A program made the translations under genes and the position numbers. DNA of 64,000 nucleotides from Siphonodentalium dalli (Eukaryota > Mollusca > Scaphopoda > Gadilida > Siphonodentaliidae): positions 205,118,978 to 205,182,977 of the forward strand of contig CP136066.1 in assembly GCA_032622095.1 (NCBI GenBank), in the 5' to 3' direction. Below, one piece after another: positions 56,701-64,000 of the stretch; position 1 is the stretch's first letter, and every line of letters begins with the position of its first letter. The notes under the pieces are model-generated. The model had not been told where the DNA came from and ran no database searches. It saw nothing but the letters and a program-made list of their open reading frames with translations.

Positions 56701-57651
56701 GTTAATGTGGTCTTATTAACCCTTAAATGACAGAAACTGATGCAGCATTTAAGATCTAGTAAGCCAGTGCATTCTCTTGTATATGCGAGGCTCTCTATGG
56801 GAGACTCGCATATATAAGATAATGCATGGCACAGGATCTTTAATGCTGCACCAGTTCCTGCCATGAAAGGGTTAATTGTTTCTAAGACAATTTTGTTTTA
56901 AAATTGGGTTAAATATTCAATGCCAATGAGCAGCACTGGTGCAGCATTAAAGATCCTGTGCCAGTGCATTTTCTTATATATGTGAGTCTCCCATAGGGAG
57001 CCTCACATATATAAGAGAATGCGCTGGCTTACAAGGTTCAAGGTAAATATTGTTAGGCAATGCATTCTCTTAGATATGTGAGTCTCCCATAGGGATAATG
57101 CATTGGCACAGGGTTTTGCAAAAGTTTAGGAAGCTCATGTCATGGAAGGTTTAAACAATACTATGGAAATACAGTAATGCCCTAAATAATCGACTCCTTA
57201 ACCACAGCAGAATTATGGGTAACTTTTCAGGATTTAGTAGGAAATATGGCTAATTGACATCCTTTGGAAAGCTCTCACTGAGAGCTTTCCGATGACTGGC
57301 AACAAGCTATATTTCTGGCTAAATCCTGAAAAATTACCCATAATTCTGCTGTGGTTAAGGAGTCGATTATTTAGGGCATTACTGTATGTATATTTAGGTT
57401 TCTCAAGCTTTATAAATGTACATCATGGCATGAAGAAAGTCTGTTATGATATCTAAGACACAAACAAATATAAATTTTAATGTTTCACTCACTTTGGGTA
57501 ATCACTGGCCAGAAAAAAAACCCTACAATTTGCTAGATGTGATGACCACACATATAAACCCACTTACCTCTATTCCAGAGCAGCATATGCTGTAGTTCAA
57601 CAGAAGAGATTCTGTGTCAGTCCTAATGAGGGATTTGCTAACCAGTTGCTA
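44682..57651 (+). CDS. STYX: STYX pseudophosphatase, seven exons, partial
   Basis: Seven plus-strand exons with AG/GT borders join in phase to 149 codons: 44682-44714, 45504-45557, 47282-47379, 50955-51015, 51755-51831, 53373-53423, 57579-57651. The product follows animal STYX from its DWSYSMRRDMQ block through the dual-specificity phosphatase-like fold. The signature loop reads HGNAGISRS: Gly stands where active phosphatases have the catalytic Cys, the defining feature of STYX, which binds phosphorylated targets such as ERK without hydrolysing them. A first coding exon (short N-terminus) and the C-terminal exons (after ...FANQLL) are not found in the window. Introns total over 12 kb and are full of repeats. 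Confidence 0.93.
45504..45557 (+). CDS. STYX: STYX exon b
   Basis: Acceptor tttatag, donor aag/gtagc. 54 nt: EVIPRLYLGPYAVAMRNK. Confidence 0.92.
45803..45871. repeat. Hairpin repeat, copy 2
   Basis: gccaatgcattctcttatat...atataagagaatgcattggc within the left arm of the MITE at 45752. Confidence 0.8.
46101..46169. repeat. Hairpin repeat, copy 3
   Basis: Same structure within the right arm of the MITE at 45752-46222. Confidence 0.8.
46295..47176. mobile_element. Tc1/mariner-pogo-type non-autonomous element
   Basis: Ends ctgtaaaacctctacaaacc and its inverted form ggtttggagaggttttactg lie between TA dinucleotides (46293-46294, 47177-47178). A CAGTAAAACCTC-like terminus and TA target are known for pogo/Tigger elements. 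No transposase seen in the 0.88 kb. Confidence 0.7.
47282..47379 (+). CDS. STYX: STYX exon c
   Basis: Acceptor ttttgtgcag, donor ttcaa/gtgagt. 98 nt, includes CGITHIVCIRQNVESHFI; leaves phase 2. Confidence 0.92.
47817..50553. repeat. 31-bp minisatellite, about 88 copies
   Basis: Unit ttaactggtattca.gattc plus acccctctctg, with variants at positions 14-20 and in the ctctctg/ctctttg end. It lies in the STYX intron between exons c and d and ends in a G run at 50554-50565. No unique spacers, so not a CRISPR. Confidence 0.95.
50739..50808. repeat. Hairpin repeat, copy 4 (diverged)
   Basis: gccagcacattctcttatat and its degenerate complement around ctctttatgggaga. Confidence 0.6.
50955..51015 (+). 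CDS. STYX: STYX exon d
   Basis: Acceptor cctcttacag, donor aag/gtacc. 61 nt, YLVLDVADSSTENIIQHFNK. Confidence 0.92.
51180..51631. mobile_element. TTAA-type MITE, full copy in the STYX intron
   Basis: TTAA at 51176-51179 and 51632-51635, ends aggtactcaatcag and gattgagtacct. Same family as 12065-12533. Confidence 0.88.
51755..51831 (+). CDS. STYX: STYX exon e (signature loop)
   Basis: Acceptor gtttacag, donor aagaag/gtcagt. 77 nt, includes GCALVHGNAGISR. A foldback element begins 9 nt after the exon end. Confidence 0.93.
51840..52092. mobile_element. Foldback element with 9-bp target duplication at a splice donor
   Basis: ggtcagttg at 51831-51839 and 52093-52101 flanks a double hairpin built from cagaatgaggt.cccagagg and gggtgaattt.gtgatgcta. 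The ends are caagccttgaaat and atttcaaggctt. A 9-bp duplication is usual for Mutator-like elements. No transposase. Confidence 0.82.
52102..52860. other. Intron sequence, no gene seen
   Basis: AT-rich; no repeat with clear ends recognised. Confidence 0.4.
52861..53198 (+). mobile_element. tRNA-derived SINE
   Basis: A box A-like tggcttggccgc at 52869 and box B-like gtttgaatctc at 52914 have RNA polymerase III promoter spacing. The 3' end has attgagcgctttgggcctca, gggaaaggcgctttacaaatgc and an (att)n tail, the widespread tail of marine animal SINEs. In the STYX intron between exons e and f. Confidence 0.75.
53373..53423 (+). CDS. STYX: STYX exon f
   Basis: Acceptor tctttccag, donor ataa/gtaagta. 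51 nt: AAFVIAYLMEKLDLSY. Confidence 0.9.
   Translation, partial: RSFCDCVPHGEVRSVV
54044..54691. mobile_element. Second TTAA-type MITE family
   Basis: TTAA at 54040-54043 and 54692-54695 flank ends aggggtactgtacac and gtgtacattacccct, with one mismatch in 15. Interior non-coding. Different from the aggtactcaa family. Confidence 0.8.
55600..55735. repeat. Hairpin of about 60-bp arms
   Basis: catgcagtacatgtatggca through cattgactgaactgaat and its complement around ttatttaagtgatatttaaaat. Nearly perfect. Confidence 0.8.
56167..56463. mobile_element. MITE with gcaattatcgcaatacgg ends
   Basis: Inverted ends of about 30 bp (gcaattatcgcaatacgg, aggggaacactg and complements). 297 bp, non-coding. 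Confidence 0.7.
56763..56830. repeat. Hairpin repeat, copy 5
   Basis: gccagtgcattctcttgtat...tatataagataatgcatggc around ctctctatgggaga. Confidence 0.75.
56961..57110. repeat. Hairpin repeat, copies 6 and 7
   Basis: A full hairpin at 56961-57027, and a second with a shortened right arm at 57055-57110. Confidence 0.7.
57172..57384. mobile_element. TA-type MITE, 213 bp
   Basis: Ends CAGTAATGCCCTAAATAATC and its complement between TA at 57170-57171 and 57385-57386. The arms extend about 85 bp. Tc1/mariner-type. Confidence 0.88.
57579..57651 (+). CDS. STYX: STYX exon g
   Basis: Acceptor ctattccag, donor cta/gtaagt. 73 nt, includes VVQQKRFCVSPNEGFANQ. Confidence 0.9.
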
Positions 57652-57686
57652 GTAAGTGCTTAATAAATAACTGATTTAGTTTTCAC

Positions 57687-58115
57687 CAAGCCTGCAAATA
57701 GTGTGTCTGTCAATTGCAGAATAAGGTCCGCAGAGGGTGAATTTAGTGATGCTATCCCACAAGGTGATGGCCAAATTGACCCTCTGGGAACCTCATTCTG
57801 CTTAGGCCTCAACTGCTGTGGGAGACCTAGGATCAGATTGAAGTTCCCCAGTTGAAGTGGGTGATGTTCACCCATTAGTCACCTCGATTATACATTTTAT
57901 CTTCTGCAAATTAGGGAATATAGAAACTTCCCAGAAGTAACTAAAAATAATGTTAATTTGAGACTATAGAGACTTTCCAGAAGATGAGGCTTAAGCAGAA
58001 TGAGGTCCCCAGAGGGTGAATTTGGTAATGCCAGCCCACTGTGCAGGACAGCGTCACTGAATTCACCCTCTGGGAACATCATTTTGCAGATGACAGACAC
58101 ACTATTTCCAGACTT
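57687..58115. mobile_element. Foldback element, second copy
   Basis: Ends caagcctgcaaatagtgtg and cactatttccagactt, same family as 51840-52092. Flanks agttttcac and agtcgtcac agree at 7 of 9 positions. It begins 35 nt after STYX exon g. Confidence 0.7.
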
Positions 58116-59025
58116 AGTCGTCACAGATATTTGTCCGTGGAAATGTTTGTTACCCGACTAAAAAATCAAGTAAATTCTCGTCTGAAGGAATTAAACATAG
58201 GATATTCATTGAATTAACACCACAAATTTGAATTAAAGGCTCATACTTTATCGACTGAATTTAAAAGTTAAAACGACCGGTGATCATTTTATTCAACAGC
58301 TTATACAATTAATTACTGCAATCAGTATGAGAAGTCATTGAATTATTATTGCTTCAAAGTTCCATGTCTAAAATCATGTGCATGCATCCACCAACAATTT
58401 CCTTTAGCTCACCCTACAGCCACATCTCTTGTCCGATCGTCACCAAACTTCATATGGATCTTTGGGGTGACATCTAGATAGGAGCCATCAATTTATTCCA
58501 AAATATCACTAAAAAATATTCGCCACATCTTGGATTTCAAATTTGAATCCATCGCCACACCCGCAGCCAGCATTTATTGTAGATTTGTTTTGAAAATTCA
58601 CAGGCATGTTTAGAGCAATCAAGTTTCTGAATTTTGTTGAAAATAAAATGGCCGCCAGTGGCCATCTTGGAATTTACTCTTTCCATGACTAAATTCTTCT
58701 CCACATCTTACAGGCTACATCCCTCATCCGATTGTCACTAAACTTCATATGGATCTTCATTGTGACCACTAGATGGGAGCCATAAAATTTTTCCAAATTT
58801 TGTTGAAAACGATCCAATTGAGTACAAAGCTTCATATGGCTCTTCAGGTTGAAAGTTCTCTTGTATTACCTAAACATTTAAACTTTCCGCATTCATTATC
58901 GATCCATTGACTGAAATGTATGAGATTATCCCCTCTCCAATTGTAGCTACAGTGTCATTGACACTTTCATTCCTTTCTATATTATTTATAAGCACCAATA
59001 ATCTCATCAATTACTAGTATTTTTG
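58116..59025. other. Intron sequence with a repeated 75-bp segment
   Basis: gtcaccaaacttcatatgg and agat.ggagccat occur at 58438-58490 and 58735-58780. No gene. Confidence 0.4.
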
Positions 59026-60541
59026 CCCCAGATAAATATAATCATGTCTCCCTTCAGATAAATATAATGTCTCCCTTCAGATAAATATAATCATGTTTCC
59101 ATTCAGATAAATATAATCATGTCTCCCTTCAAATAAATATAATATGTTTCCCTTCAGATAAATATAACCATGTCTCCCTTCAGATAAATATAATATGTTT
59201 CCCTTCAGATAAATATAATCATGTCTCCCTTCAGATAAATATAATCATGTTTCCCTTCAGATAAATATAATCATGTCTCCCTTCAGATAAATATAATCAT
59301 GTCTCCCTTCAGATAAATATAATCATGTTTCCCTTCAGATAAATATAATCATGTTTCCCTTCAGATAAATATAATCATGTTTCCCTTCAGATAAATATCA
59401 ATATAATCATGTCTCCCTTCAGATAAATATAATCATGTTTCACTTCAGATAAATATAATCATGTTTCCCTTCAGATAAATATAATCATGTCTCTCTTCAT
59501 GTTTCCCTTCAGATAAATATAATCATGTTTCTTCCCAGATAAATATAATCATGTTTCACTTCAGATAAATATAATCATGTGTCCCTTCAGATAAATATAA
59601 TCATGTTTCACCCCAGATAAATATAATCATGTTTCCCTTCAGATAAATATAATCATGTCTCCCTTCAGATAAATATAATCATGTCTCCCTTCAGATAGAT
59701 ATAATCATGTTTCCCTTCGATAGATATGATCATGTTTCCCTTCAGATAAATATAATCATGTTTCTCCCCAGATAAATATAATCATGTTTCCCTTCAGATA
59801 AATATAATCATGTTTCCCTTCAGATAAATATAATCATGTTTCCCTTCAGATAAATATAATCATGTTTCCCTTCAGATAAATATAATAATGTTTCCCTTCA
59901 GATAAATATAATCATGTCTCTCTTCATATAGATATAATCATGTTCCCTTCAGATAAATATAATCATGTTTCCCTTCAGATAAATATAATCATGTCTCCCT
60001 TCAGATAAATATAATCATGTTTCTTCCCAGATAAATATAATCATGTTTCCCTTCAGATAAATATAATCATGTTTCCCTTCAGATAAATATAATCATGTCT
60101 CCCTTCAGATAAATATAATCATGTCTCCCTTCAGATAAATATAATCATGTTTCCCTTCAGATAAATATTATCATGTTTCCCTTCAGATAAATATAATCAT
60201 GTCTCCCTTCAGATAAATATAATCATGTCTCCCTTCAGATAAACATAATCATGTTTCCCTTCAGATAAATATAATCATGTCTCCCTTCAGATAAATATAA
60301 TCATGTTTCCCTTCAGATAAATATTATCATGTTTCCCTTCAGATAAATATAATCATGTCTCCCTTCAGATAAATATAATCATGTCTCCCTTCAGATAAAC
60401 ATAATCATGTTTCCCTTCAGATAAATATAATCATGTCTCCCTTCAGATAAATATAATCATGTCTCCCTTCAGATAAATATAATCATGTTTCCCTTCAGAT
60501 AAATATAATCATGTTTCCCTTCAGATAAACATAATCATGTT
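59026..60541. repeat. 26-bp satellite array 1, about 58 copies
   Basis: Unit cagataaatataatcatgt plus ctccctt (or ttccctt). Low divergence, occasional shortened or cccc variants. Confidence 0.95.
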
Positions 60542-62183
60542 TTATGGTTTATGGCAATTATGCCAAAGGGGATGTCAGGAATGATAACTTATTGGCAAGG
60601 TCCGCAAGCACCACACCGACACACCGAGCAGGCAGATAAAAACCCGCGTGATGCATCGACTGGTAACCGGAAGGCGTGAACCCACGGCTATCTAAAAGTC
60701 AACAAAAACAGTTAGGATAGTAGAACGGTTGATTATTCATCGGTTATGTGAAGTTTTAATTATGCGATAATAGTATAAGGCATATACATGTATATATTGA
60801 GTATACAGAGAAGTTACACACCCATAGTTACACAAATATAGATAAAGGTCATCGTAGCATGCATTGGATGAGTATATATACCTGTAGTTCCCGATAAATA
60901 TTGTTAAAGGTCATCGTAGTGTGCATTGGATGAGAATATATACATGTAGGTCCCGATAAATATAGTTAAAGGTCATCGTAGTTATTAGATGTATGGATAT
61001 TGTTTGCAAATTCCCAAATATATGTTTATGACGTATATTACCACATTTCCATCCATAGTTATGATGCATAGTAACCCTCCCCATTTATGTATGATGTATA
61101 CGTCGCACATCTTACAGTTATAATGTATATCACTCCTTTCCCATTAGTTAAGTTCTATGTCAACATGTTAACGTGTATGTCAGATATGATAATTTGGGCA
61201 AACTATATATAGTTGAAGGTTATCGTCTCTTATTGGACGAGCAGTTACTCATAATATCGTTAAGGGTTATCGTTGCCTATAGGATGAAAATTGTTAGTAA
61301 ATTCATAAATATATGGATAGAGTTAAATGGTTTCCATAGATGCATACATACAGCAACAGTTTATCGCTGTCAGATATTATATATTTTGATTTTATAAACC
61401 TTATTATAAATGGCACACCTTTTCTGGTGGTATGTTTGTGTATATGTTTATTGTTATGCAGTGTTTGACTATCAGTATATCCTGATGGTTTTGGAGGAAA
61501 AATAAGTCCGTATTAAAATAAATAATAAATAAACACATCTTCATGCAACACAGCAGCCCCGGGTCAAAGGGCAACCATGCAGCAAGCATCCACACATCAC
61601 ACGACAACATGTCCATCTTACACTTGTCATGATAATTGATAAATAGGGCTGTTGTTAGTAAGTAATTCAATTACAAACCTATACATATGACATGGTGAAC
61701 GCTCTTTACGTAGAGTATATAACAGTTATGTATATATATGGTATACATCGGTTGGAATTGTGTTCAAAGTTCCCATGCATACAATTTGTTATCGTGATAG
61801 CAGACAAAAGCGTGGGCCATCCCACATACAGGTATACAATCAACATCCATACGTTAAAAGGTTTGTTGGTTAACGGGTCCTGTTTCTAAAGTGGTGTTGA
61901 CATGTGGAACTATGTAAACATGTCATATTTACTGTATTTGAGTGTTTATTTTTTTAGTGTTTATTTTTTGACTTATCGTACTAGCTTGATAACACAGAAG
62001 GAATCAATTGTTTGGAAAATGTTTACTAAGTCCGTTCCGAAATCATATTTTTGTACCGAAAGTTGGTCCTATAAAAAAATGTTTGGCCACAGCAGCTCAT
62101 CAGGTACACCTCTGGTCTATAACAGATATAAAGCAATCTGTTATTTCATATATGGTTTCGGGAGTTAAGTGCACGACCTTATA
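60542..62183. other. 1.64-kb segment between satellite arrays
   Basis: Starts with a tatggtttatggcaattatg segment and has loose tandem units with aaaggtcatcgtag and gcattggatgag at 60840-61000. The open frames are short and not recognised. No further STYX exon identified. Confidence 0.45.
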
Positions 62184-64000
62184 ATCATGTTTCCCTTCAG
62201 ATAGATATAATCATGTTTCCCTTCAGATAAATATAATCATGTTTTCCTTCAGATAAATATAATCATGTTTCCCTTCAGATAGATATAATCATGTCTCCCT
62301 TCAGATAAATATAATCATGTTTCCCTTCAGATAAATATAATCATGTCTCCCTTCAGATAAATATAATAATGTTTCCCTTCAGATAAATATAATCATGTCT
62401 CCCTTCAGATAAATATAATCATGTCTCCCTTCAGATAAATATAACCATGTTTCCCTTCAGATAAATATGTTTCCCTTCAGATAAATATAATCATGTTTCC
62501 CTTCAGATAAATATAATCATGTCTCCCTTCAGATAAATATAACCATGTTTCCCTTCAGATAAATATGTTTCCCTTCAGATAAATATAATCATGTTTCCCT
62601 TCAGATAAATATAATCATGTCTCCCTTCAGATAAATATAATAATGTTTCCCTTCAGATAAATATAATCATGTCTCCCTTCAGATAAATATAATCATGTCT
62701 CCCTTCAGATAAATATAACCATGTCTCCCTTCAGATAAATATAATCATGTTTCCCTTCAGATAAATATGTTTCCCTTCAGATAAATATAATCATGTTTCC
62801 CTTCAGATAAATATAATCATGTTTCCCTTCAGATAAATATAATCATGTCTCCCTTCAGATAAATATAATCATGTTTCCCTTCAGATAAATATAATAATGT
62901 TTCCCTTCAGATAAATATAATCATGTCTCCCTTCAGATAAATATAACCATGTCTGCCTTCAGATAAATATAATCATGTCTCCCTTCAGATAAATATAATC
63001 ATGTTTCCCTTCAGATAAATATAATCATGTCTCCCTTCAGATAAATATAATCATGTCTCCCTTCAGATAAATATAATCATGTCTCCCTTCAGATAAATAT
63101 AATCATGTCTCATTCAGATAAATATAATCATGTCTCCCTTCAGATAAATATAATCATGTCTCCCTTTAGATAAATATAATCATGTCTCCCTTCAGATAAA
63201 TATAATCATGTCTCCCTTCAGATAAATATCATGTTTCCCTTTAGATAAATATAATCATGTTTCCCTTCAGATAAATATAATATGTTTCCCTTCAGATAAA
63301 TATAATCATGTTTCCCTTCAGATAAATATAATCATGTCTCCCTTCAGATAAATATAATCATGTCTCCCTTCAGATAAATATAACCATGTCTCCCTTCAGA
63401 TAGATATAATCATGTCTCCCTTCAGATAAATATAACCATGTTTCCCTTCAGATAAATATAATCATGTCTCCCTTCAGATAAATATAGTCATGTTTCCCTT
63501 CAGATAAATATAATCATGTCTCCCTTCAGATAAATATAATCATGTCTCCCTTTAGATAAATATAATCATGTCTCCCTTCAGATAAATATAAGCATGTCTC
63601 CCTTCAGATAAATATAATCATGTTTCCCTTCAGATAAATATAATCATGTTTCCCTTCAGATAAATATAATATGTTTCCCTTCAGATAAATATAATCATGT
63701 CTCCCTTTAGATAAATATAATCATGTTTCCCTTCAGATAAATATAATCATGTCTCCCTTCAGATAAATATAATCATGTCTCCCTTCAGATAAATATAATC
63801 ATGTTTCCCTTCAGATAAATATAATCATGTCTCCCTTCAGATAAATATAATCATGTTTCCCTTCAGATAAACATAATCATGTTTCCCTTCAGATAAATAT
63901 AATCATGTCTCCCTTCAGATAAATATAATCATGTCTCCCTTCAGATAAATATAATCATGTTTCCCTTTAGATAAATATAATCATGTCTCCCTTCAGATAA
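62184..64000. repeat. 26-bp satellite array 2, at least 70 copies, cut by the window end
   Basis: Same unit as array 1. Composite variants such as aaatatgtttcccttcagat recur at about 62465, 62565 and 62767. Confidence 0.95.

Noticed and set aside
59026-64000. 26-bp arrays considered as CRISPR or telomeric repeats
   Set aside because: Pure tandem satellite without spacers; unit does not resemble animal telomere repeats.

Overview
The window is metazoan nuclear DNA: spliced exons of a conserved animal gene, dispersed transposon families, a tRNA-derived SINE and long satellites. Repeat style (Polinton, Penelope-like element, marine-invertebrate SINE tail, many foldback MITEs) suggests a marine invertebrate, probably a lophotrochozoan. 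That taxonomic call is inference.

Region 1, 1-1595: AT-rich sequence with a decayed non-LTR retrotransposon tail.

Region 2, 1602-18817: one Polinton/Maverick (adintovirus-type endogenous DNA virus) with both ends readable. A 6-bp target duplication (catgta) flanks terminal inverted repeats of about 530 bp. The plus-strand core carries protein-primed DNA polymerase B, packaging ATPase, basic virion proteins, retroviral-type integrase with a C-terminal chromodomain, a small membrane protein, minor and major capsid proteins and an adenain-type protease, ending at an AATAAA. Most core genes carry frameshifts or stops, so this copy looks dead. Four accessory genes (A-D) form a separate regulatory class. 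Each has the same TGACGTCGTC-containing promoter module and ends in a histone-mRNA-type 3' stem-loop followed about 15 nt later by a conserved AGATACGCTCTG-like element. I consider this the most unusual signal in the window. A 51-bp inverted repeat forms a bidirectional promoter between a zinc-knuckle gene and the polymerase. A TTAA-flanked MITE interrupts one virion gene.

Region 3, 18824-32200: nested foldback and inverted-repeat elements. One is split by a 3.7-kb insertion with a 13-bp duplication that carries a basic-protein ORF and a coiled-coil ORF. A minus-strand non-LTR tail, tandem repeats and a near-perfect 149-bp palindrome follow.

Region 4, 32220-42500: duplicated 0.4-kb blocks, a 2.15-kb element with about 400-bp terminal inverted repeats carrying a broken C2H2 zinc-finger gene, an SGNH-hydrolase-like fragment, and a decayed Penelope-like element (reverse transcriptase plus GIY-YIG nuclease) bracketed by inverted copies of another repeat.

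Region 5, 44682-64000: seven plus-strand exons of STYX, the pseudophosphatase with Gly in place of the catalytic Cys (HGNAGISRS). Splice phases join exactly. The introns hold MITEs of several types (TTAA, TA and 9-bp duplications), a SINE, a roughly 88-copy 31-bp minisatellite, and two 26-bp satellite arrays that run to the window end. The first coding exon and the 3' exons of STYX are not seen here.
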